Shown in pieces: positions 44,812-52,757 of a stretch of DNA of 64,000 nucleotides (position 1 is its first letter; every line of letters begins with the position of its first letter). The stretch lies in the NCBI GenBank assembly GCA_021845685.1, contig JAJZVN010000002.1:113885-177884 (forward strand). The letters run 5' to 3'. The notes under the pieces were generated by a model. It ran no database searches and had not been told where the DNA came from. It saw only the letters and a list, made by a program, of their open reading frames with translations. The position numbers and the translations under genes were made by a program. Origin of the DNA: a bacterium (GTDB lineage Bacteria; SZUA-79; Acidulodesulfobacterales; Acidulodesulfobacteraceae).

Positions 44812-45140
44812 TCCAGGTTGAAAAACCTTTGTTCTTTGACAACTTATATACGGTTCGGTTGGTATCTGTCTAATGGAGATACCGTAAAATAAGTTCCTGA
44901 AAATAGTCTGGATGTATTTTAGTAGTGTTTTGCGATAGTTAGGTAATAAAGCCTCAATCGCCGTATGGAAACCAGACCCAAAGAAAAGAAAACACTGCGT
45001 AGTAGGGCAGGAAGTGCCCGAACTGACGCTTGGGGAGATAAGCTCTATGGATGACCGAGTGATATTCATAATATTGCTCCTAAAAAGTATCTTGTCTATG
45101 AACCAAGAAGCCCCTATTGTAAGGTAGCGGGCGCTTCACC
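44812..45140 (+). ncRNA. Omega-RNA (reRNA)-like structured sequence, IS200/IS605 right-end relic
   Basis: About 330 bp, folding on + into many helices: 44815-44819/44824-44828 (GAAA loop); 44841-44846/44890-44895 enclosing 44861-44867/44877-44883; 44906-44911/44972-44977; 44932-44936/44957-44961; 44924-44931/44989-44996, which crosses the previous helix as a pseudoknot; 45005-45009/45015-45019; 45057-45079; and the end hairpin 45107-45114/45129-45137 closing with TTCACC. That ending is the usual 3' end of TnpB guide RNAs, after which the guide begins. No tnpB catalytic region is present. Expression is inferred from the promoter only. Confidence 0.55.
44939..45127 (+). pseudogene. tnpB C-terminal tail fragment
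   Basis: An open frame of 62 codons without a start, ending in TAG. It contains VGQEVPELTLGE and a terminal SMNQEAPIVR, which match the variable C-terminal tail typical of IS605-type TnpB (pattern VGQ-x-x-PE-x-T and K/N-QEAP). The RuvC domain and zinc finger are missing upstream, where a stop (TAG) precedes the frame. In complete elements this tail overlaps the guide RNA scaffold, as it does here. The match is from memory of family tails and was not tested by search. Confidence 0.55.
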
Positions 45141-45190
45141 ATAATCAATATAATATAATTATATAATATATAACAATATAAATATACCCG

Positions 45191-45337
45191 AAATTGCCGA
45201 TAGAAAATTTTATTCTGGATTCCCGCGTACGCGGGAATAATTTTGCTAAGATTTATCGTTTCACTCGTCGAATGTTATTCCTGTGAAAGCAGAAATCAAG
45301 TATTACCGCACTTTATAATAATTTCTATCATCAATTT
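45191..45337. mobile_element. Second, diverged copy of the MITE-like element
   Basis: Ends AAATTGCCGATAGAAA (45191-45206) and TTTCTATCATCAATTT (45322-45337) pair at 14 of 16 positions. Inside are a perfect 18-bp palindrome TTCCCGCGTACGCGGGAA (45220-45237) and a decayed copy of the second REP-like palindrome (about 45269-45300) that aligns with 35739-35769. No coding capacity. It lies between the IS relic and the kinase gene. Confidence 0.75.
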
Positions 45338-45503
45338 TATAATATAAATATAAATTATGATATAATATCTAAGAAAAACAAATCGGGAAACACCTAAATA
45401 CATTAATTAAATTGCAAAATTATCAATAAATAATATAACTTAAATATAATAATAATTAGTAAAATAAAACCATAAAAATATATAAAAATATTAATTATTA
45501 AAT
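45338..45503 (+). other. Leader region of the kinase gene
   Basis: A/T-rich sequence with an extended -10 promoter (TGATATAAT, 45358-45366) but no good -35 and no SD before the ATG at 45504. The same TGATATAAT string serves the omega-RNA-like sequence at 44798-44806. No gene is seen. Confidence 0.45.
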
Positions 45504-46748
45504 ATGAAATATATTGAAAAAAATAAAATTAGCATTATGAATGATAATAATGATAATAATGTTTACAGCAGAGCTGATATTAAAATAGATGCTAATCCTG
45601 AGATTGTTTTAGAACCGTTCACTATTAATCCCAATAAAGAATCTTTAGAAAAAGCTTTTAAATCTTTTGAACTGGCTTCTGTAAAACTTTCTAACTATTA
45701 CAACAGCTTAGAAGAAAAAATAATAGATTTAAAAGAAAATTTAAATGCGGTTTTAGAAAGCATGCCTTTAGGAGTTATTATTACCGATGAATTAAATAAA
45801 ATAACATTTATAAATAAATATTTAACGGCACTTATTTCCCAAAATAATTTAATTAAATATTTAAATAAAGATATAAATGAATTTTTATATATCTTTTTCG
45901 AAAAAGCAACACTTGAGGATTTTATAAAACCTATCTTTAATCCTATTGAAAAAACAATGGCTATTTCAAAAAACAAATTCATTCCTATCTTTGCCTATAT
46001 TAAAATTTTGTACGGAAAAAATAAAAAATTTTCAGGCAGAATATTTATTTTTCAAAATATAGAGGAAATTAAAAAAACAAAAAGACTTGCCGAAATAGGA
46101 GAAATGTCGGCAAAAATAGCCCATGAAATAAGAAATCCTTTAGGCTCTGTAGAATTATTCGCATCTATTTTATCAACAGAATTAAAAGACAAAAAACATA
46201 AGGAAATTATTTCCTATATAATTTCCGCCGTCAAAAATATGAACACGACAATTACCAATCTGCTTGAATTTTCAAAAAATATAAAACCTGATATTTCAAA
46301 ACATAATTTATATGATATTTGCAGCAATTCTATTTTATTCGCATCATACATTATAAAACAAAAAAATATTACCATTGATGAAAATATTGACAGGAGTCTT
46401 TTTATTAACGGAGATAAAAATTTATTAACACAGAGTTTTTTAAATATTATAATTAACGCTTGCCAATCCGTTCCTGAAAATAACGGCATAATTAATATAA
46501 ACAGTACAATAATAAAAAACGATTCAAATGATACAGACTATATTTGTATAACATTTGAGGATAACGGTAAAGGATTTGAAAAAGAAAATATGGATAAAAT
46601 ATTTACTCCTTTTTTTTCCACAAAAAAAAGCGGAGGGACAGGTTTGGGACTATCAATAGCTTTAAATAACGCTATTTTGCACGGCGGCTACATAAATGCG
46701 GAAAATTCTGCCTGCGGCGCTAAAATAAGCGTTTATCTGCCAATTTAA
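45504..46748 (+). CDS. Flagellar sensor histidine kinase (FlgS/FleS/FlrB type)
   Basis: A 414-residue cytosolic kinase without membrane segments. A coiled region (about 45-80) is followed by a PAS-like domain (about 80-185), an H box AEIGEMSAKIAHEIRNPLGSVELF with His-207, an N box (SFLNIIINACQSVP), and G boxes DNGKGF and GGTGLGLSIA. Soluble kinases of this kind phosphorylate the sigma-54 regulator that starts flagellar gene expression; the regulator gene lies divergently at 42795. A second ATG is at 45537. Its stop is 191 bp before flgB. Confidence 0.88.
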   Translation: MKYIEKNKISIMNDNNDNNVYSRADIKIDANPEIVLEPFTINPNKESLEKAFKSFELASVKLSNYYNSLEEKIIDLKENLNAVLESMPLGVIITDELNKITFINKYLTALISQNNLIKYLNKDINEFLYIFFEKATLEDFIKPIFNPIEKTMAISKNKFIPIFAYIKILYGKNKKFSGRIFIFQNIEEIKKTKRLAEIGEMSAKIAHEIRNPLGSVELFASILSTELKDKKHKEIISYIISAVKNMNTTITNLLEFSKNIKPDISKHNLYDICSNSILFASYIIKQKNITIDENIDRSLFINGDKNLLTQSFLNIIINACQSVPENNGIININSTIIKNDSNDTDYICITFEDNGKGFEKENMDKIFTPFFSTKKSGGTGLGLSIALNNAILHGGYINAENSACGAKISVYLPI

Positions 46749-46789
46749 ACTGTAATCATTTTTATATTTTAATTATTTAGGTTATCGTA

Positions 46790-46805
46790 ATTAGAAAGTT
46801 CTAAT
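46790..46805. promoter_or_regulatory. Palindrome between the kinase gene and the flgB promoter
   Basis: ATTAGAA-AG-TTCTAAT, with perfect 7-bp arms, 27 bp upstream of the -24 element. It could be an activator-binding site or a weak terminator for the kinase gene. The same palindrome was not seen near the other sigma-54 promoters. Confidence 0.3.
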
Positions 46806-46831
46806 AGTTTCATAACTTATTATTAAATATA

Positions 46832-46847
46832 TGGCATATATTTTGCA
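46832..46847 (+). promoter_or_regulatory. Sigma-54 (-24/-12) promoter of flgB
   Basis: TGGCATATATTTTGCA matches the consensus with exact GG-N10-GC spacing, 93 bp before the flgB ATG. It probably drives flgB-flgC-fliE-fliF-fliG-fliH. Confidence 0.87.
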
Positions 46848-46939
46848 TATTTATATATTTAGATATTAGGAATTTTTTTGGAAAAATATATGATATAACT
46901 TATATTTAATTTAATATTTATTTTATTACTAAAGATTAA

Positions 46940-47359
46940 ATGGAACTTTTTGGAAAAATATACAATATATTAGACGACAGTTTAAATGTCCTGAGCGAAA
47001 GACAGAATGTTATAGCTTCCAATATAGCCAATGCCAATACGCCGGGATATAAGGAAAAAACTGTTAATTTCGAAAAAGTAATGCAAGATATTGTTAATTC
47101 AGGCAGCTCGCTTAAGCTAAAGACAAACAGTCCTAAAGATTTTACAAATTTAGGTCTTAATAATTCTGAAAGTTTTGGAAACGCCTTTGTTGAAAAACAA
47201 AAAGTTCAATCTGTACCTGCATTGGACGGCAATACAGTAAATTTAAGCTCCCAAATGGCGGAAATGTCGTCAAATGCAATAAGATTTCAAGCTGTTGCGG
47301 GATTATTGACTAAAAAATTTTCAATGCTGAATTATGTTATCACGCAAACTGCTCCTTAA
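46940..47359 (+). CDS. flgB: Proximal rod protein FlgB
   Basis: A 139-residue protein with the rod motif VLSERQNVIASNIANANTPGYKEKTVNFEKVMQDI and a C-terminal QMAEMSSNAIRFQAVAGLLTKKFSML helix. It is of normal length for FlgB. First gene of the rod/MS-ring operon. No SD is visible before the ATG, although later genes in the operon have them. Confidence 0.95.
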   Translation: MELFGKIYNILDDSLNVLSERQNVIASNIANANTPGYKEKTVNFEKVMQDIVNSGSSLKLKTNSPKDFTNLGLNNSESFGNAFVEKQKVQSVPALDGNTVNLSSQMAEMSSNAIRFQAVAGLLTKKFSMLNYVITQTAP

Positions 47360-47540
47360 CCTTAACTTAGTTAAATTCTTTAATAATTTAACGGTTTAGA
47401 TAATTAAGATAATTAATTAGTGTTGTAAAATAATACTCTTAAAATGGTAAACTAAAATTAAAATAAAAAAATAAACTAAAATTAAAATAAAAAATTTATA
47501 TTTATATTAATATAAATTAATATAAAATGAGGATACCAAT

Positions 47541-47933
47541 ATGAGTTTTAATGTTTCATTAAAAATTGCGGCTGAAGGATTAAATGCCGAAAGAATCAGA
47601 ATGAATGTAATATCGTCAAACCTTGCCAATATTAATACCGACAATGCCGGAAACGGTTTGCCGTACGTAAAAAAAGAGCCTCTATTTAAGACTACAAATT
47701 TCGGTAATTATTTTGGGGTTGAAGTTGACAAAATAGAAAATGCAAATCATCCGTTTACTTTAAAATACGACCCTTCAAATCCTTTAGCAAATAGAGCTGG
47801 CTATGTTAAGATTCCGAATATTTCGTCTATCAGGGAATTGGTTAATATGATTTCTGCAACAAGAGCCTATCAGGCAGATGCTCAAGTAATAGCTGAATCT
47901 AAAGCGATGTCTCAAACATCTTTAAAAATTTGA
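47541..47933 (+). CDS. flgC: Proximal rod protein FlgC
   Basis: A 130-residue protein: SLKIAAEGLNAERIRMNVISSNLANINTDNAGNGLPYVKKEPLF, then DPSNPLANRAGYVKIPNISSIRELVNMISATRAYQADAQVI, the FlgC signature. It follows flgB after 181 bp with a TGAGGAT SD. Rod subunit. Confidence 0.96.
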   Translation: MSFNVSLKIAAEGLNAERIRMNVISSNLANINTDNAGNGLPYVKKEPLFKTTNFGNYFGVEVDKIENANHPFTLKYDPSNPLANRAGYVKIPNISSIRELVNMISATRAYQADAQVIAESKAMSQTSLKI

Positions 47934-48193
47934 CTAAAAAATTTAATAAAAATTTAATAAAAATTTGACGTTAAAAATTTGACACTCAGTTAAATAACTT
48001 ATAAAATAATAATATATATTTAATGTATTCATTAATGTATTAAATTAAAATAAAAAAATAATAAACTTAATTTAAATAAAAAATATGAATTAAATAAAAA
48101 TAAAAAAATAGTTAAATATAAAAATAACTAAAATAAATTAAATAAAAACTGCATAACATAAATAATTTTAAAATATACATTTGGAGACTTATT

Positions 48194-48526
48194 ATGGCAA
48201 TCCCGATAAACAGCATAAATATTAATTCTATAAAAGAATTAAATCCGAACGATATAGCTAATCCTACTTCTGCCGCAGCTTCTTCCGTTTCAAACGGAAA
48301 CGGTGCAGGCAGCTTTTCAAATATGCTTTCAGGCTATTTAGACAAGGTCAATAATTTACAGACTGACGCAAATAAGCAAGCAGAATTAATAGCCTCAGGA
48401 AAATCTTCAAATATACATCAGGCTATGATTGACGTAGAAAAGGCAAATGATTCTTTTGAACTTATGATGCAGATGAGAAATAAAATTATTACGGCTTACA
48501 ACACAGTTATAAATATGCAGGTGTGA
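48194..48526 (+). CDS. fliE: MS-ring/rod adaptor FliE
   Basis: A 110-residue protein with a Ser/Ala-rich N-terminus and C-terminal helices carrying SFSNMLSGYLDKVNNLQTDANKQAELIASGKSSNIHQAMIDVEKANDSFELMMQMRNKIITAYNTVINMQV, the diagnostic FliE block. It connects FliF to the rod. SD GGAG. It follows flgC after 260 bp of A/T-rich sequence. Confidence 0.96.
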   Translation: MAIPINSININSIKELNPNDIANPTSAAASSVSNGNGAGSFSNMLSGYLDKVNNLQTDANKQAELIASGKSSNIHQAMIDVEKANDSFELMMQMRNKIITAYNTVINMQV

Positions 48527-48612
48527 AAATTTTTTGTTTATATACATTGTATTTATACTCATAATTTATTCTCATTATTTTTTTTAAAATAATAATTTTT
48601 AATTCAATTTAA

Positions 48613-48676
48613 TATTTATTTATTTTTATTTATTTATTTTTATTTATTTATTTTTATTTATTTATTTTTATTTATA
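48613..48676. repeat. 14-bp tandem repeat upstream of fliF
   Basis: Four and a half copies of TATTTATTTATTTT starting at 48613, in the 220-bp fliE-fliF gap. Nothing else is recognisable there. Confidence 0.88.
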
Positions 48677-48746
48677 AATAACCACAATTTTTACTTATAA
48701 ATTTTTATAAACTAATCTATAATAAAATAATACAAAAATAATACAA

Positions 48747-50348
48747 ATGGCAGCTACATTTAAAGATTTTGGAATCCAATTTAAAAAATTCTACGCGGAT
48801 CTTTCAATAGAACGCAAAATTATATTTGCAATTCTTATAATGGGGGTTTTGGCTGCAATTTATTTTATGGCAATGTACGCCTCCGCTCCTAAATACCGTG
48901 TTTTATTTTCTAATCTAAACCCTGCAAGTGCATCTGCTATTATCAATAAGCTCCATACTTACGCAATTCCGTATAAGCTTTCCGATCAGGGCAAAACTAT
49001 TTTAGTTCCAAAAAATAAAGTTTATACCACACGGCTTAAACTAGCTTCTGCAGGGCTCCCAAAACAGGAAGGCGTAGGATTTTCAATATTTGACAAATAT
49101 CAGATAGGTATGACCGATTTTATCCAGCATGTCGAATATCAGCGCGCTTTGCAGGGAGAATTAGAAAGAACAATCAATGAGCTTAATCAGGTAAAATATT
49201 CAAGGGTTATTATTGTATTGCCGCGTCATTCTATTTTTGTGACTCGTAGAATCCCCGCAAAAGCATCGGTTATAATTAAGCTGCGTACTGGAATGCATCT
49301 TGACAGGCAGGAAATTTCCGGCATTATGCATCTTGTCGCAAGCTCGGTTCAAGGACTTAAATCAAAAAACATTACTATAGTAGATACTCGCGGCAAGATA
49401 CTTTCTTTACCTCACAGAAAAAATTTTATTTATTCCACTTATCAGCTGAGCTATGTTAAAAAAATAGAACATAATCTTGAAAATAAAATTAACAATATGC
49501 TTATACCTGTCGTCGGAAGCGGCAATGTGGTTTCAAAAGTATTTGCAAAGGTTAATTTTTCAAAAAAAATAGAATCTAAAGAAACATATAATCCAAATAC
49601 TACCGCTATCGCATCTCAGGAAACTTATAAATCATCTTCCGTAGGCTCGGTTAAACCATCCGGCATACCGGGAGCAAAATCAAATCTGCCTCCTGGAAAA
49701 GCTCCTATTCCCGTTATGACGCCAAAACGCAATAACGTAAAAAAAGTAATTACAAATTATGACGTTTCAAAAAAAATAGAAAAGATTTCTTATCCTGCGG
49801 GGACTATTCAAAAAATTGACGTTTCTGTTTTAGTTAACGGAGTATATAAAAAAATAAAAAATAAAGCAGGAAAAATTACGACAAAATATACGCCGAGACC
49901 TGCAAGCCAGATTGCTTTGTTTAAAAATATCGTAAAAACCGCCATAGGATATTCAAAATTATCTAAAGATAAAGTTATAGTTGCAAATATGCCTTTTAAA
50001 AAAGTTTCCCTCTATATACCTAAGCCTTCTAAAAAAACTTTTGTTTCAATTATTAAATCGCATTTAATGCTGATAATTAAATATTTCATTATTCTTATAG
50101 CGGTTCTTCTTTTAATATTATTAATTCTAAAACCTATTTTAAATTACATTACCGCATATAAACAAAAAGAAGAAATGACTGATTTAGAAGAACGCAGGGG
50201 CGAGGCAATATCTCAATTAAAAGAACAAGCGCCGCCTAAACCGGAACCTACGTTAAAAGAAACGGCAGTAAATATAATCCATTCAGATCCTGAATCTGCT
50301 ACCAATTATGTTAAAACCCTTTTAAGAGATAGCGGAAGGGATGTATAA
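48747..50348 (+). CDS. fliF: MS-ring protein FliF
   Basis: A 533-residue protein of family length. Membrane helix 1 (about 24-45) precedes the ring-building motifs YRVLFSNLNPASASAIINKL and LPKQEGVGFSIFDKYQIGMTDFIQHVEYQRALQGELERTI. A Lys/Pro-rich periplasmic loop (about 280-350) and membrane helix 2 (about 441-470) follow, and the C-terminal tail binds FliG. No SD is seen. Its stop shares a base with the fliG start. Confidence 0.96.
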   Translation: MAATFKDFGIQFKKFYADLSIERKIIFAILIMGVLAAIYFMAMYASAPKYRVLFSNLNPASASAIINKLHTYAIPYKLSDQGKTILVPKNKVYTTRLKLASAGLPKQEGVGFSIFDKYQIGMTDFIQHVEYQRALQGELERTINELNQVKYSRVIIVLPRHSIFVTRRIPAKASVIIKLRTGMHLDRQEISGIMHLVASSVQGLKSKNITIVDTRGKILSLPHRKNFIYSTYQLSYVKKIEHNLENKINNMLIPVVGSGNVVSKVFAKVNFSKKIESKETYNPNTTAIASQETYKSSSVGSVKPSGIPGAKSNLPPGKAPIPVMTPKRNNVKKVITNYDVSKKIEKISYPAGTIQKIDVSVLVNGVYKKIKNKAGKITTKYTPRPASQIALFKNIVKTAIGYSKLSKDKVIVANMPFKKVSLYIPKPSKKTFVSIIKSHLMLIIKYFIILIAVLLLILLILKPILNYITAYKQKEEMTDLEERRGEAISQLKEQAPPKPEPTLKETAVNIIHSDPESATNYVKTLLRDSGRDV

Positions 50349-51352
50349 TGATGACTAAGAAATTCATCGGAGCTGAAAAAGCGGCTGTATTCCTTGTTTC
50401 AATAGGTGAAGATGCCGCTTCTGAAATTTTTAGAAAATTAGATCTCGTTGAAATTCAAAAAATAACTAAATATATGAATCAATTGCCGCCTATTTCAAAA
50501 GAAGATTCGGATTTAGTATTAAAAGATTTTAATTCAAACTTCGGCAATGTCGGATTAGTTATTAAAGCTGACGACTATGTAAAAAATTTAATAGCAAAAT
50601 CGCTTGATCCTGAAAAAGCTAAAAAAGTAATAGATAATTTACATGGCCCCATTGAAGAAGAAGGGCTCGAAACATTAAAATGGCTTGATCCGCATGTTAT
50701 AGCCGATTTTGTGAGGAACGAGCATCCTCAAACCATTGCTCTTATATTGGGACATCTTGAACCTATGCAAGCCGCTTCTGTCTTAAGTTTACTTCCTTCA
50801 TCTATAAGATCTCAGGTTGTTTTCAGATTAGCAAAGCTAGAAAGAATTCCTCCTGGAGTGATAAAAGATCTGGACGAAGTTCTTCAGGAACAACTAAAAT
50901 CTACCGGATCCACCCAAAGCAAATTAGTCGGAGGAGTTAAAATAGTTGCCGAAATCCTGAATAATATGGACAAATCTATTGAAGAACCTATAATGAACGA
51001 TATCGAGAAATTAGATAAGGAAGAGGCTGAAAAAATCAGGGAATTAATGTTCACTTTTGACGACCTTGCTTTAATTGACGATAAATCTATGCAGATTGTA
51101 TTGCGTGAAGTTTCTCATGACCAGATAATTATGGCTTTAAAAGCTGCTTCAGACGAAGTTAAAGATAAAATTCTCGCCAATGTTTCAAAAAGAGCCCAGG
51201 AAATGATAGTGGACGATCTTGGGGCTATGGGTCCAAAAAAACTTTCTGAAGTTGAAAAAGTGCAGCATGAAATATTAAAAATTGCCAGAAGGTTAGAAGA
51301 TGAAGGTAAAATAAGTATTACGGTCAAATCTGAAAGCGAAAAATTAGTATAG
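50348..51352 (+). CDS. fliG: Motor switch protein FliG
   Basis: A 334-residue protein: N-terminal FIGAEKAAVFLVSIGEDAASEIFRKLD, the middle EHPQTIALILGHLEPMQAASVLSLLP (EHPQ motif) and a C-terminal charged torque helix VLREVSHDQIIMALKAASDEVKDKILANVSKRAQEMIVDDL. It is the stator-facing ring of the motor. The ATG overlaps the fliF stop by one base; a second ATG follows at once. The SD AGGGA lies in fliF. Confidence 0.97.
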   Translation: MMTKKFIGAEKAAVFLVSIGEDAASEIFRKLDLVEIQKITKYMNQLPPISKEDSDLVLKDFNSNFGNVGLVIKADDYVKNLIAKSLDPEKAKKVIDNLHGPIEEEGLETLKWLDPHVIADFVRNEHPQTIALILGHLEPMQAASVLSLLPSSIRSQVVFRLAKLERIPPGVIKDLDEVLQEQLKSTGSTQSKLVGGVKIVAEILNNMDKSIEEPIMNDIEKLDKEEAEKIRELMFTFDDLALIDDKSMQIVLREVSHDQIIMALKAASDEVKDKILANVSKRAQEMIVDDLGAMGPKKLSEVEKVQHEILKIARRLEDEGKISITVKSESEKLV

Positions 51353-51392
51353 TAAATATATATTTAAATTTTGATTAATTATAATAATTATT

Positions 51393-52124
51393 ATGTCAAA
51401 TGTTATAAGAAATTTTGAAGTTAATTTAGAAGACAATACGATATACGACGGGTCTAAAATTATTCTTGCAAACGTTATAAAAAGCGGTAACAGCGGGGAA
51501 GACGAGGAACTGCTTATATTGCTGGAATCAATTCCTCCTTCAATTCAAAAATTTATTTTAAATCATATAGACGGCTATAAAAAAAAATTAGATAAAACAA
51601 TCAAGGATAAAGAAGAACTTATATTTAAAGAAAATAAAAGCAAGGGATACGAAGAAGGCTTCGCAGAAGGCAAAATTGAAGCTATCAAATCTTTAGAGAA
51701 AGAAGTCAAAAATATGACGCAAATCGCATCGGAAATCGGTCAATTTAAAAATATTTTATATATTGACGTCACAAAAAACGTTGTAGATTTATCATTAAAA
51801 ATTGCAGAAAAAATAGTTAAATCCGCTGTATTGTCGGACAATGATTTCTTGAAAAATATAATATCGGATGCCATAGACAAAGCGGCAAATTCTACCAATA
51901 TTATTATATATTTAAACCCTTCCGATTATGCTTCGTTTAGTAAAAATTCAAAAATAGCAAAAGATTTGTCAAAAAACATACAATCAAATATTTCATTTGC
52001 ATCAGACACTAATCTATTGCCGGGAAATACTTTTATTAAAACCGATTTTGGCGAAATAGACGCGAAAATAGAAACTCAGCTGCAGCAAATAAAAAAAGCT
52101 TTTAATAAAATTATCCCTGATTAA
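51393..52124 (+). CDS. fliH: Export ATPase regulator FliH
   Basis: A 243-residue protein: an N-terminal Glu-rich segment, a coiled coil with the GYEEGFAEGKIEAIKSLEKEV repeat typical of FliH, and a C-terminal V-type stalk-like domain (NVVDLSLKIAEKIVKSAV, then NPSDYASF, LLPGNTFIKTDFGEIDAKIETQLQQIKKAF). It follows fliG by 40 bp. Normally fliI comes next; here the convergent NYN nuclease gene does. Confidence 0.91.
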   Translation: MSNVIRNFEVNLEDNTIYDGSKIILANVIKSGNSGEDEELLILLESIPPSIQKFILNHIDGYKKKLDKTIKDKEELIFKENKSKGYEEGFAEGKIEAIKSLEKEVKNMTQIASEIGQFKNILYIDVTKNVVDLSLKIAEKIVKSAVLSDNDFLKNIISDAIDKAANSTNIIIYLNPSDYASFSKNSKIAKDLSKNIQSNISFASDTNLLPGNTFIKTDFGEIDAKIETQLQQIKKAFNKIIPD

Positions 52125-52174
52125 ATAAATAAAATAAATAAAATAAATAAAAAACTAATAACTTAATTAAAAAA

Positions 52175-52735
52175 TTAAAGTTTTTTAATTTTTCTCATTT
52201 TTAATCTTTCTTTTTTAGAAAGTCTATGAGGGTTACCTTTCTTTTTAGTGCTTAAATGTTTGGATTCATTACAAAAATCATCTTCGGCATCATCGGTAAA
52301 ATCGTAATCATTTAAATATTTGCCGCTCCCCCCTTCTTCATTTATAATAATATTATTTACTATAAGTTTAAAGTCCTCAGGGCTTATACTGGAAACGTTA
52401 TCTAATCTTTCAACATATCTCTTGATTTCATTATCATTTGTAACAACTAAGGAATTCCTGATTTTTTCAGCTATGCGCATTATAACGGCGTCAGCTTTTT
52501 CCCCTCTTTTTGAATAAATTACTTCAATATTTCCTATATTATATTTTGACTCGGCAGGTTCCTGAGTCAGATAACCGTCAAAAACCACTATCACTTTATT
52601 TTTTTTTACATTATAATATCTTGATAGTAAAATAATAGCGTTATTTCTTAATTCTTGTAATTTTTCAGATTTTACGCTGATTTTAAAATAAGAATTAAAT
52701 ATAAAATTATATCCGTCAATTATTACTGTAATCAT
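52175..52735 (-). CDS. NYN-domain (YacP-like) ribonuclease
   Basis: A 186-residue protein. It starts MITVIIDGYNFIFNSYFK, the NYN active-site strand, then VIVVFDGYLTQEPAES, SKRGEKADAVIMRIAEK and SLVVTNDNEIKRYVE, giving the acidic cluster (Asp-7, Asp-53, Asp-82, Asp-101 region) of PIN-like NYN nucleases. The C-terminal tail is basic (KKKGNPHRLSKKERLKMRKIKKL in parts). The family includes Rae1 of Bacillus, a ribosome-associated endoribonuclease. It is convergent with fliH and divergent from the next regulator (22-bp gap). Confidence 0.85.
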   Translation of the reverse strand: MITVIIDGYNFIFNSYFKISVKSEKLQELRNNAIILLSRYYNVKKNKVIVVFDGYLTQEPAESKYNIGNIEVIYSKRGEKADAVIMRIAEKIRNSLVVTNDNEIKRYVERLDNVSSISPEDFKLIVNNIIINEEGGSGKYLNDYDFTDDAEDDFCNESKHLSTKKKGNPHRLSKKERLKMRKIKKL

Positions 52736-52757
52736 AATACCTTTAATTATAAATAAA

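Noticed and set aside
44841..44895. Possible group II intron domain V (ACGGTTCGG string)
   Set aside because: The matching 5' strand with AGC triad and tetraloop is absent, and the 3' end fits an IS605 end instead.
44791..45069. A 92-codon frame on the - strand in the regulator-kinase gap
   Set aside because: No family signature; it is the complement of the omega-RNA-like sequence and the tnpB tail.
44779..45140. HEARO (IscB-associated) RNA
   Set aside because: No IscB gene follows, and the terminal hairpin and tail are of the TnpB type.
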